A stretch of 51,531 bases of DNA from Syntrophorhabdaceae bacterium (GTDB taxonomy: Bacteria; Desulfobacterota; Syntrophorhabdia; Syntrophorhabdales; Syntrophorhabdaceae): positions 1 through 51,531 of the forward strand of contig JAOAGQ010000056.1 of NCBI GenBank assembly GCA_026415675.1, written 5' to 3'. Positions 25,201 to 32,886 of the stretch are shown one piece after another (position 1 is the first letter of the stretch; each line of letters begins with the position of its first letter). Under the pieces are notes generated by a model. That model did no database searches. It was not told where the DNA came from and saw only the letters and a list, made by a program, of their open reading frames with translations. The position numbers and the translations under genes were made by a program.

Positions 25201-25980
25201 ATGGAAAAAGAGTTTGTGCTGTTTAGGAAGGAGGGCGCAATCGCCTATGTCACCATCAACAGGGAAGAGGCCTTAAACGCCCTGAATAGGGAGATTATGG
25301 AGAGGCTCGACGGCCTTTTTTATGAGATGGAAAAGGACGATGGTATTATGGTGGTTATCATCACCGGGGCAGGGAAAAAGGCCTTTGTTGCAGGGGCAGA
25401 TGTGCGGGAGATAAAAGAGGCGGGCCCCGGGAGGACGGCCTTTATAAAAAAGGGGCAGGAGATTCTGTCGAAAATCAGGCGATCGAGCAAGGTTGTCATT
25501 GCAGCGGTAAACGGGTATGCCTTAGGGGGTGGATGTGAACTCGCCCTTGCCTGCGATATAAGGTTTGCCTCGGAGAATGCGAGGTTCGGTCTGCCCGAAT
25601 CTACCCTCGGTGTTATGGCAGGATACGGAGGGACCCAGCTTTTAAGTAGACTCATCGGATGGGGCAGGGCAAAATACATCATGTTTTCCGGGAACATGAT
25701 TACAGCACAGGAGGCATACGAATACGGCCTTGTAGAGAGGGTGTGTACCCAGGAATCCTTGATAGAAGAGGTGGAAGCCCTTGCAAAGAAGATCTCCACA
25801 TGCGGTCCCCTTTCCTTAAAAGGTACAAAAAAGGCAATAGATGAGGGGTTGCAGATGCCCCTTGAAAAGGCCCTGGAATACGAGCTTGAGCTATACGATT
25901 ATGTGGCCAATTCAAAAGATGCAGAAGAGGGTCTTTCGGCCTTTCTTGAGAAGAGAAAGCCTGTCTTTCAGGGAAGATAG
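25201..25980 (+). CDS. Enoyl-CoA hydratase (crotonase family)
   Basis: A 259-residue crotonase. The oxyanion residues are in AFVAGADVRE (61-70) and NGYALGGGCE (104-113). Both catalytic glutamates of hydratases are present: E113 in GGGCELALACD and E133 in FGLPESTLG, matching rat E144 and E164. FGGxQ-like GYGGTQLL follows. This supports true water addition to 2-enoyl-CoA rather than an isomerase. It is the second gene of the catabolic cluster and supplies 3-hydroxyacyl-CoA for the dehydrogenase at the far end. A GGGG-type ribosome site lies before the ATG. Confidence 0.93.
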   Translation: MEKEFVLFRKEGAIAYVTINREEALNALNREIMERLDGLFYEMEKDDGIMVVIITGAGKKAFVAGADVREIKEAGPGRTAFIKKGQEILSKIRRSSKVVIAAVNGYALGGGCELALACDIRFASENARFGLPESTLGVMAGYGGTQLLSRLIGWGRAKYIMFSGNMITAQEAYEYGLVERVCTQESLIEEVEALAKKISTCGPLSLKGTKKAIDEGLQMPLEKALEYELELYDYVANSKDAEEGLSAFLEKRKPVFQGR

Positions 25981-26012
25981 ACATAATCTAATTTTTAAAA
26001 AAGGAGATAGAG

Positions 26013-27200
26013 ATGGCATACGAAAGGTTATTTTCACCGATCACATTAAGGGGTGTTACCTTCCCCAACAGGATCCATAGAACATCTATGGTTTCTGGCC
26101 TTACAACCGAGGACGGCTGGGTAACAGAAGACCTGAAGAAGCGTTATGTGAGAGAGGCAAAGGGAGGGGTAGGGAGCATTGTTGTAGAGGCTGCAGTGAT
26201 CATACCTTCCAAAAGCCCTTACAACCTGAGGATAAGTGACGACAGGTTTGTCCCCGGGCTTACAGAGCTCGTCAAGGCCATGAGGGAGGTGAATAGTGAG
26301 GTAAAGATAGGGATTCAGATTATGCAACATTTGAAACTCTCAAAGACAGGGTGGAGGCAGAGGGTAGAAGACTTTAAAACAGAGGAGCTACCTAAGATCG
26401 TGGAAGACCATGTGGCAGCGGCCAGAAGGGCCCTATCCGCCGGTTTTGATTTCATTGAGTTACATATGGCCCACGCCTATGTCCTATCATCTTTTTTGTC
26501 CCTTGTGAACAAAAGGACCGATGGTTATGGAGGGGGGAGGCTGGAGAACAGGATGAGGCTTCCCATAGAGGTCTATAAGGCCGTAAGAGGGCTTGTAGGG
26601 GAAAATTACCCCCTGGGGGTCAGGATAAACGGAGAGGATTTTTGTATCCCCGGCAACACCTTGCTCCAGAGTAGCCGCATAGCCCGAAAATTCGCCGAAC
26701 TCGGCGCTGATTACATAAGTGTCTCCGCAGGGAGCAGATTTGAGGATGCAAAGACCCCTGCTGAGGGTAACCCCCCGGATCCCATGTCCGGTTATAGTGG
26801 CCACAGGATGAGCCCTTGGTACTGGTGGCCTGATGGTTGCCATGTATTCCTCGCAGAAGGGATAAGAAAGGCCGTAAGATCCGCAGGTTTTGAGACCCCG
26901 ATTATAACAGCAGGAAAGATAAGGGATCCAAAACATGCGGAAGAGATACTCGCCGAGGGGAAGGCGGATATGATAGGGCTTTGCAGGGCCATACTGTGCG
27001 ACCCCGACTGGCCGATCAAGGCGAAAAACGGCAGGGAAAAGGAGATCGTAAAATGTGCGGCCTGCAACTGGTGTCTTGAGGCGGACTCAAGGTATGAACA
27101 GGTGAAGTGCATAAGATACCCTGAAGGTTATCTAAGTGCCCCGGAGCCGTTTTTACCGAGCATGGCAAGGCCGGCGGCCATAAAAGAGATCGAGGATTAG
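26013..27200 (+). CDS. Old-Yellow-Enzyme-type flavin oxidoreductase with iron-sulfur motif
   Basis: A 395-residue FMN TIM-barrel protein related to 2,4-dienoyl-CoA reductase and 2-enoate reductase. It begins LFSPITLRGVTFPNRIHRTSM and has the ligand histidine pair in LHMAHAYVLSSFLS, then NKRTDGYGGGRLENR, ISVSAG and TAGKIRDPKHAEEIL. Near the end cysteines C348, C351, C354 and C366 suggest a 4Fe-4S cluster with spacing 2-2-11. The usual dienoyl-CoA reductase pattern has three residues in the second gap. The NAD(P)/FAD-binding second half of the large enzymes is absent, so electrons must come from another protein. It probably reduces an activated C=C bond in the cluster pathway. Confidence 0.88.
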   Translation: MAYERLFSPITLRGVTFPNRIHRTSMVSGLTTEDGWVTEDLKKRYVREAKGGVGSIVVEAAVIIPSKSPYNLRISDDRFVPGLTELVKAMREVNSEVKIGIQIMQHLKLSKTGWRQRVEDFKTEELPKIVEDHVAAARRALSAGFDFIELHMAHAYVLSSFLSLVNKRTDGYGGGRLENRMRLPIEVYKAVRGLVGENYPLGVRINGEDFCIPGNTLLQSSRIARKFAELGADYISVSAGSRFEDAKTPAEGNPPDPMSGYSGHRMSPWYWWPDGCHVFLAEGIRKAVRSAGFETPIITAGKIRDPKHAEEILAEGKADMIGLCRAILCDPDWPIKAKNGREKEIVKCAACNWCLEADSRYEQVKCIRYPEGYLSAPEPFLPSMARPAAIKEIED

Positions 27201-27237
27201 GGCATCTTCTAATTAAAAAATAACATGAAAAAGGGGT

Positions 27238-28884
27238 ATGGCCATGATGGATTTTCCAAAACACAACAAAAAAGATGCGTTTAAGTATAGCAAATACAGG
27301 TGGTGGCTCGGTATTCCTCTCGGGGACCTAATAGACAGGGCTGCCTCTGTCTTTCCTGAGAAAGAGGCCCTTGTGGATGACAGAAACAGGGTTACATACC
27401 GTGAACTTCAGGATCGTGTGAATAGACTCGCCGTAGGCCTTATGGGGCTCGGTATAAAGTCAGGAGATACGGTCCTTCTCCAGATTCCAAACTGGGCAGA
27501 GTATGTATACTCCTATTTTGCCCTACAGAAGATAGGGGCAATCCCCGTTGTGCTTATCTCGGGATATAAACAGCTTGAGGTGGGACACTTAGGGAGACTC
27601 ACAGAGGCAAAGGCATGGATCGTCCCGGGCACATATAGAAAGATGGACTATACCTCCTTTATAGAAGAGGTTAGGGCGATGAACCCTCAGCTCGAACATG
27701 TGATCTCCGTAAGGGCCGAGAAGGAGAGCAAGGCCTATACAGATTCCGTTGAAAACCTGATGGACAGGAGGTTGAAGGAGAGGGATTTAAAGAGACTCCA
27801 ATCGAGGAGACCTAAACCTACGGCCGTAGCCCATATCATCCCCTCAGGGGGGACTACAGGACTGCCAAAGGGTATCCCGAGGACGCACAACGATTACCTC
27901 TGCAATGTGGAGTACAAACATAAGGGTTGGGAGATGAACACGTCGGATGTTTGCCTGATAGCGGTCCCTGTTGGCCATAATCTCGCGGTGTTACAGATCG
28001 TGGGAGGGATATTCTTCGCCTTCAAACTCGTCCTTCTCGATTCAACAAGGCCGGAAGATATAATGGGCGCAATCGAGAGGGAAAAGGTCACATACATGCC
28101 CACCGTGCCGTCCCTTGTGCGAAGGATGATCCAGTCCCCGGAGTTTTCGAAGTATAATCTCTCCTCATTGAAGAAGATATCCGCCGGAGGGGAGCCGAGT
28201 ACCCCGGAGTTGATCAGAGAGGTATACGAAAAGCTGAACTGCATATATATAAATGAGTTCGGTATGACCGAGGGACTCATATGCAGGACAAGCCTCACCG
28301 ATAGCGTGGAGACGATATGTAACACTGTGGGAAAACCTACATGCCCCTATAATGAGGTGAAGATACTCGATCCTTACGGCAACGAGGTGCCCTACGATAC
28401 GGACGGGGAACTCTCAGCCAAAGGACCCACCATATTCGCAGGCTATCTGAAAAACCCTGAAGAGAACAGGAAGTGTTTTACAAAGGACGGTTTTTTCAGA
28501 ACCGGGGATCAGGCGAGGATGTATCCTACAGGGTATATCAAAATCACAGGAAGGATAAAGGATCTGATCATAAGGGGAGGGGAGAATATAAGCCCCGTGC
28601 AGGTGGAGGAGCTTTTATGTGCCCATCCTGATATCGCCGATGCGGCGGTGATCGGTATGCCCGATAGGGAACTGGGGGAGAGGGTCTGTGCATATATAAA
28701 GATCATTGAAGGAAAGAGGGTTGAGGTAAAAGACATCGTTGAATTTATGGAGAGAAAGGGGGCGTCAAAACTCCTGATCCCAGAGAGATTTGAGTTTGTT
28801 GAAAACCTGCCCTTAACCGAGGCGGGAAAGCATGACAAGAAGGCCTTGAGAAAGGATATAGCGAGGAAACTTGGTCTTGAATAG
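27238..28884 (+). CDS. AMP-dependent acid-CoA ligase (EntE/DhbE-like)
   Basis: A 548-residue ANL-superfamily enzyme that adenylates a carboxylic acid and, most likely here, passes it to CoA. The P-loop is SGGTTGLPKG (about 203-212). NEFGMTEG, the DGFFRTGDQA acid, the GRIKDLIIRGGENISP hinge and a C-terminal AGKHDKKAL lysine region follow. The N-terminal wording (YSKYRWWLGIPLGDLIDRAA...) resembles 2,3-dihydroxybenzoate-AMP ligases. The segment VPVGHNLAVLQ retains the HN that in DhbE contacts the ring hydroxyl. This hints at an aromatic or cyclic acid but does not prove it. Lying in a CoA-ester operon without a carrier protein, it is more likely a CoA ligase than a siderophore enzyme. Confidence 0.9.
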   Translation: MAMMDFPKHNKKDAFKYSKYRWWLGIPLGDLIDRAASVFPEKEALVDDRNRVTYRELQDRVNRLAVGLMGLGIKSGDTVLLQIPNWAEYVYSYFALQKIGAIPVVLISGYKQLEVGHLGRLTEAKAWIVPGTYRKMDYTSFIEEVRAMNPQLEHVISVRAEKESKAYTDSVENLMDRRLKERDLKRLQSRRPKPTAVAHIIPSGGTTGLPKGIPRTHNDYLCNVEYKHKGWEMNTSDVCLIAVPVGHNLAVLQIVGGIFFAFKLVLLDSTRPEDIMGAIEREKVTYMPTVPSLVRRMIQSPEFSKYNLSSLKKISAGGEPSTPELIREVYEKLNCIYINEFGMTEGLICRTSLTDSVETICNTVGKPTCPYNEVKILDPYGNEVPYDTDGELSAKGPTIFAGYLKNPEENRKCFTKDGFFRTGDQARMYPTGYIKITGRIKDLIIRGGENISPVQVEELLCAHPDIADAAVIGMPDRELGERVCAYIKIIEGKRVEVKDIVEFMERKGASKLLIPERFEFVENLPLTEAGKHDKKALRKDIARKLGLE

Positions 28885-28944
28885 CATATCGTGATGATGG
28901 GATAATAAAGAAAAAGATTGTGAGAGCAAGGAGGGAAGCCATAT

Positions 28945-30990
28945 ATGAACGATGTAAAAAAGGTGATCACGGATTGTACCCTCTGTTACCATAGTTGCGG
29001 TACCATAGTTACGGTAGAGAACGGAAGGGCCATAAAGGTAGAGGGTTTGCCATCACACCCCCTCAATAAGGGCAAGCTCTGCGAAAAAGGGGAGGCGATG
29101 CTCGATAACATATATGACCCGAACAGACTCAAGTACCCTATGAAGAGGACAGAAAAGGGATGGGAGAGGGTAAGCTGGGACCAGGCCCTCGATGAGATCG
29201 CCTCAAAGTTACTCTCCCTGAAAGAACGATACGGACCTTCTGTTCTTGGTGTCTTCAGCGGGTCCATAGGTGTTGAAAACCTTGAGATGGCAGGTCTCAC
29301 CCAGAGGTTTAAAGCGGCCTTTGGCTCTCCCAACTTTTTTTCCGTTGAGAGCATATGTTATAGGATGAGGATCAGGACAAGGCAGTTGACCTTTGGAAAA
29401 TACCCCACAGAGGAACTCGATTCGAATCTTTACATCCTCTGGGGTCATAACCCGGAGCAGTCAGACTTTCCCTTGAAACTGGCGATCGAGGAAAACCTGA
29501 AAAAAGGGGCAAAGATCGTGGTCATAGACCCCAAAAGAATACCCATTGCAGATAAGGCGGTCATGTATCTCAGGATTAGACCCGGTACCGATGGCGCCCT
29601 TGCCCTTGCCATGATCCACGTTATCATAAAGGAAGGTCTCTATGACAGGGATTTTATAGAAAATTATACGGTTGGCTTCGATAAGCTTGTAACCCACATA
29701 GAGCCCTATACCCCTGAATGGGCGGAGAAGATCACCTGGGTTTGTGCGGATGATATAAGGAAACTCGCTCGACTCTTTGCCACCACAAAAGGGGCAAGTA
29801 TTTATCAGGGGACGTGTACCCAGGACCAGACCGCAAATGGGACACAGAACAGTCGTGCCTTCTCCATCCTCCAGATCATAACAGGGAATATCAATAACCC
29901 GGGGGGATGGGTGATAAGTCCGAGACTACCCCTCGGAAACGTGGGTATGGGGGTTGAGGGAGAGCCCCTCGGAGCGGATAAATACCCCCTGTTTTACGAG
30001 ATCTGGGGGAGAAAGAGTCCTTATGGCGTGGTCACCTGTGTGCCCGAGAGCGTACCGGAAAAACTGAAGGCCTTTTTTGTCATAGGGGGTAACCCAATCC
30101 TTTCTATGGCAGACTCCAATGCCTTCAAAGAGGCCTTCAGAAAGCTGGAACTCCTCGTTGTCCATGATATGTTCATGACGGAGACCGGGGAGTATGCCCA
30201 CTATGTCCTGCCTGCATGCTCCCATCTCGAAAAGTGGGGTGTTGCATATACGTATAACGTATGCCACTGCCTGCCCTATCTCATGCTGAGAAAAAAGGCG
30301 ATCGAGCCCCTGTATGAGAGCTGGTCTGAATGGAAGTTCTTTACAGAACTTGCCAAGCGGCTCGGGATAGGGGATAAATTCCCGTGGAAGACAGAGGAGG
30401 AACTCGTTGCATATGAACTCGAACCAACAGGACTTACCTTTGATGAACTCCTTCATGTAAAGCCGGAGGGTGCCTTTTATCAGGAGAAGAAATATGGCAT
30501 GGAGGGTGTGAGATTTGCAACCCCTTCGAGAAAGATAGAGATTTTTAGCCAGGCCTTGCTGGATATAGGTTTTGACCCCCTTCCCACATACCTCGAACCC
30601 CACAGGAGTCCATTGAGCACCCCGGAGTTACTTGAAAAATACCCCCTTATACTCTCAACGGGGAGCAGAAATCTCTATTACACCCACGGTCAGTTCAGGA
30701 ATGTGAAGAGCTTGAAGGAGAAAAATCCGGAGCCAAAGGCGGAGATTGGGCCGGAGACGGCAGAGAAATACGGCATTAAAGACGGGGACGAGATTATAAT
30801 AGAGACGAACAGGGGCCAGGTGAAGATGAAGGCCTCAGTTGATGGCCGTATGGCAGAAGGGGTCGTGATAGTACCCCATGGATGGCCGGGGGATGCGAAT
30901 GCAAACCTCTTGACGGATACAGAGTGCAGGGAACCGATAATGGGTTACCCTGAGATAAAGTCCCTTTTATGTGCCATTAGAAAGGCGTAG
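28945..30990 (+). CDS. Molybdopterin oxidoreductase (DMSO reductase/acetylene hydratase superfamily)
   Basis: A single-subunit Mo/W-bis-pterin enzyme of 681 residues. The N-terminal 4Fe-4S site is C11-x2-C14-x3-C18 and C46 (CTLCYHSCG, GKLCEKG). The likely metal ligand is C138 in SVESICYRMR. There is no TGA selenocysteine codon. Pterin-binding motifs include LWGHNPEQS, VVIDPKR, GTDGALALAMIH and QILTGNI-like IITGNINNPGG. The C-terminal domain (about 560 onward) has LSTGSRNLYYTHGQFR and ending HGWPGDANANLL. No twin-arginine signal or partner subunits are encoded, so it is cytoplasmic. It sits between a CoA ligase and 3-hydroxyacyl-CoA dehydrogenase, so it may hydrate or hydroxylate a pathway intermediate. 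Confidence 0.93.
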   Translation: MNDVKKVITDCTLCYHSCGTIVTVENGRAIKVEGLPSHPLNKGKLCEKGEAMLDNIYDPNRLKYPMKRTEKGWERVSWDQALDEIASKLLSLKERYGPSVLGVFSGSIGVENLEMAGLTQRFKAAFGSPNFFSVESICYRMRIRTRQLTFGKYPTEELDSNLYILWGHNPEQSDFPLKLAIEENLKKGAKIVVIDPKRIPIADKAVMYLRIRPGTDGALALAMIHVIIKEGLYDRDFIENYTVGFDKLVTHIEPYTPEWAEKITWVCADDIRKLARLFATTKGASIYQGTCTQDQTANGTQNSRAFSILQIITGNINNPGGWVISPRLPLGNVGMGVEGEPLGADKYPLFYEIWGRKSPYGVVTCVPESVPEKLKAFFVIGGNPILSMADSNAFKEAFRKLELLVVHDMFMTETGEYAHYVLPACSHLEKWGVAYTYNVCHCLPYLMLRKKAIEPLYESWSEWKFFTELAKRLGIGDKFPWKTEEELVAYELEPTGLTFDELLHVKPEGAFYQEKKYGMEGVRFATPSRKIEIFSQALLDIGFDPLPTYLEPHRSPLSTPELLEKYPLILSTGSRNLYYTHGQFRNVKSLKEKNPEPKAEIGPETAEKYGIKDGDEIIIETNRGQVKMKASVDGRMAEGVVIVPHGWPGDANANLLTDTECREPIMGYPEIKSLLCAIRKA

Positions 30991-31020
30991 TAATTTATAT
31001 AAGATGAAAAGGAGGGTACC

Positions 31021-31872
31021 ATGGAGATCAAGAAACTTGGCATAATCGGGTTTGGTCAGATGGGAGCAGGTATTGCCCAGGTCTTTGCCCAGTCAGGTTA
31101 TGAAGTGGTGGGGGTGGATATAAACGAGGCCTTGATGACAAAAGGTTTAAAAGGTATTGAGAAGCGCCTCGCCGGTCGGGTGGAGAAGGGTAAGATGACC
31201 CCGGAAGAAAAAGAGGCGGTCATGGCCCGGATAAAGACGAGTACGAATATTGAGGACCTCAAGGATTGCGACCTCATAGAGGAGGCGGTACCGGAGGATC
31301 TGGAGTTGAAGAAAAAGATCTTCTCTGAACTGGACAGGATATGTAAGCCGGAGACGATCTTCGGAAGTAACACATCGGGCCTTTCCATTACCGATATGGC
31401 CGTGGCAACGAAGAGGCAGGATAAGGTAATGGGGATGCACTTCCATAACCCCGCCCCGGTGATGCAGCTCCTCGAGCTTGTAAAGACGATCATGACAGGG
31501 GAAGAGACGATAGAGACGGTAAAAAAATGGGGGGCCACCCTCGGTAAGACCGTTGTTGTTGCCCCTGATGTGGGGGGATTTATTGTGACGAGGCTATTCA
31601 CACCCTTTTTGCTCGGGGCCATAAGGATGCTCGAGGCAGGTATTGCCACAAGGGATGAGATAGATGTATCGATGAAGCTCGCCGTAAACCACCCCATGGG
31701 GCCCCTCGAGGTCGTGGACTTCATAGGTCTCGATACGGAACTTTCCATAGCGGAGAGCCTATACGAAGAGACGAAGGACCCGAAATACGCACCGCCCCTT
31801 TTGCTTAAAAAGATGGTTACCGCAGGGTGGCTCGGCAGAAAGACAGGCAAGGGATTCTACGAATACAAATAA
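31021..31872 (+). CDS. hbd: 3-hydroxyacyl-CoA dehydrogenase (3-hydroxybutyryl-CoA type)
   Basis: A 283-residue NAD(P)-dependent dehydrogenase. The Rossmann motif is GFGQMGAGIAQ (10-20), ending with D at VVGVDI. EAVPEDLELKK, then SNTSGLSIT, the catalytic histidine region MGMHFHNPAPVMQLLELV and NHPMGPLEVVDFIGLD in the C-terminal dimer domain are typical. It oxidises 3-hydroxyacyl-CoA to 3-ketoacyl-CoA, the step after the crotonase encoded at the start of the cluster. AAGGAGG precedes the ATG. It is the last gene of the cluster; the next gene has its own promoter after a palindromic gap. No thiolase is encoded here, so the pathway must finish with enzymes made elsewhere. Confidence 0.94.
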   Translation: MEIKKLGIIGFGQMGAGIAQVFAQSGYEVVGVDINEALMTKGLKGIEKRLAGRVEKGKMTPEEKEAVMARIKTSTNIEDLKDCDLIEEAVPEDLELKKKIFSELDRICKPETIFGSNTSGLSITDMAVATKRQDKVMGMHFHNPAPVMQLLELVKTIMTGEETIETVKKWGATLGKTVVVAPDVGGFIVTRLFTPFLLGAIRMLEAGIATRDEIDVSMKLAVNHPMGPLEVVDFIGLDTELSIAESLYEETKDPKYAPPLLLKKMVTAGWLGRKTGKGFYEYK

Positions 31873-31879
31873 AGGGTCC

Positions 31880-31940
31880 CATAACTAACCCCATTTTCCA
31901 TATAAAAAATCCCTAAACCCAGGGAGAGGGGTTAGTTATG
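31880..31940. repeat. 13-base perfect palindrome arms enclosing an inner hairpin
   Basis: CATAACTAACCCC (31880-31892) and GGGGTTAGTTATG (31928-31940) are exact inverted repeats. Inside, TCCCT (31910-31914) and AGGGA (31921-31925) pair as a second stem. The whole lies just after the catabolic operon. It could end transcription or mark a small mobile repeat. No T tract follows, so a standard intrinsic terminator is not supported. Confidence 0.6.
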
Positions 31941-31976
31941 CCATATTTATGACTTTTCAGGAAAATATGGTATAAT
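31941..31976 (+). promoter_or_regulatory. Palindrome and -10 element abutting the HAD gene start
   Basis: CCATATTT (31941-31948) and AAATATGG (31963-31970) are inverted repeats. A perfect TATAAT (31971-31976) begins at the next base, and the ATG is at 31983. A transcript starting at the usual distance from this -10 would begin at the start codon. No Shine-Dalgarno is visible. The palindrome would overlap a -35 region (ATGACT, 31949-31954), so it could be an operator. Confidence 0.4.
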
Positions 31977-31982
31977 CCTCCC

Positions 31983-32639
31983 ATGAAAAAGGTTATCTCC
32001 TTTGATCTTGACGGTACCCTTGTATCTTCAGTATACGGGGACATGGTATGGAACCATGGTATCCCCATGGCATACGGAGAGAAATACGGTATCCCCTTCG
32101 AGGAGGCAAAAAAACAGGTGATAGAAGAATATAAGACGGTCGGGGATAGTAATATAGTATGGTATGAGATGGATTACTGGATTAGGCGCTTTGGACTTAC
32201 CGTTACCACTTTGGAGCTTATAGACCGCTATACCCCTTACATAAGGCCTATAGATGGGGCAGATACGCTTTTGAGATACCTTAAGGGCCGATATACCCTT
32301 GTGATCTCGTCGAATGCGGCCCGTATATTTGTTGAAAAGGAGCTTGAGGTCTCCGGTCTTGGTGCTTATTTTGACCATGTGATCTCTGCCACATCGGATT
32401 ACGAGATGGTAAAGAAAGAGCTGGGTTTCTATAGAAAGCTATGTGAAAGGTTTGGGGTTAAACCTGAGGAGGTGGTACACATAGGGGATAACAGGGAGTT
32501 TGACTTTGAAGTCCCATCCCTTTTGGGTATCGAGGCCTACCATTACATGGATGGTGGATCCGCCCCCTTACCCGGAGAAGAGGGGGTAAACAAAGAAAGG
32601 GTGATTAAAAGTCTCTATGAACTGATGGATAGGCTATGA
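31983..32639 (+). CDS. HAD-superfamily hydrolase
   Basis: A 218-residue phosphatase-like HAD protein. Motif I is SFDLDGTL (nucleophile D8 and acid D10), motif II is VISSNA near 103-108, motif III lysine is in the VKKELGFYRK region and motif IV is HIGDNREFDFE near 166-175. The cap domain is helical, inserted after motif I (about 17-85). It is a general metabolite phosphatase by family. The substrate is unknown. Its last 6 bases overlap the end of a convergent small gene. It is likely made from a near-leaderless transcript, since a TATAAT ends 7 bases before the ATG. Confidence 0.85.
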   Translation: MKKVISFDLDGTLVSSVYGDMVWNHGIPMAYGEKYGIPFEEAKKQVIEEYKTVGDSNIVWYEMDYWIRRFGLTVTTLELIDRYTPYIRPIDGADTLLRYLKGRYTLVISSNAARIFVEKELEVSGLGAYFDHVISATSDYEMVKKELGFYRKLCERFGVKPEEVVHIGDNREFDFEVPSLLGIEAYHYMDGGSAPLPGEEGVNKERVIKSLYELMDRL

Positions 32640-32873
32640 GGCCTTCCTCGTATATATGATTCTGTAACGGGCCCTGTCCAAATCGTAACAAGCCGTACAT
32701 GTCTCATCGCAACAGATAGACCCTTCCAATTCCCCTTCAGAGGGAAGGGGTTCAAGGTGGACCTCGAAGCCTATCTCCCTGTATAGCTCCACCATCTCCG
32801 ATAGGCGGGGTTCGCATGCGATAAACCTCTTCTCCCATCCCGCTTCTATCAATGCCTTTTCTTTTTCGGTCAT
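32634..32873 (-). CDS. Small cysteine-containing protein, unknown function
   Basis: A 79-residue protein from ATG 32871-32873, chosen because AGAGG lies about ten bases before it. A longer frame starting at 32897 would overlap the uxs gene by 11 bases. The body has an alpha/beta pattern (AGWEKRFIACEPRLSEMVELYREIGFEVHLEPLP). It ends with a cluster CCDETCTACYD that could hold a metal, and one more cysteine lies near residue 19. It lies at the 3' end of the ugd-uxs unit and is convergent with the HAD gene. I recall similar unnamed proteins in anaerobic bacteria, but no function. Confidence 0.65.
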   Translation of the reverse strand: MTEKEKALIEAGWEKRFIACEPRLSEMVELYREIGFEVHLEPLPSEGELEGSICCDETCTACYDLDRARYRIIYTRKAS

Positions 32874-32886
32874 AAAAGGGTTACCT

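Noticed and set aside
29332-29374. Selenocysteine in the molybdopterin enzyme
   Set aside because: The expected ligand position is an ordinary cysteine codon (TGT at C138) and there is no in-frame TGA.
31098-31850. 250-codon minus-strand frame opposite the 3-hydroxyacyl-CoA dehydrogenase
   Set aside because: A shadow of a strongly supported gene; low-complexity S/T-rich product and no ribosome site.
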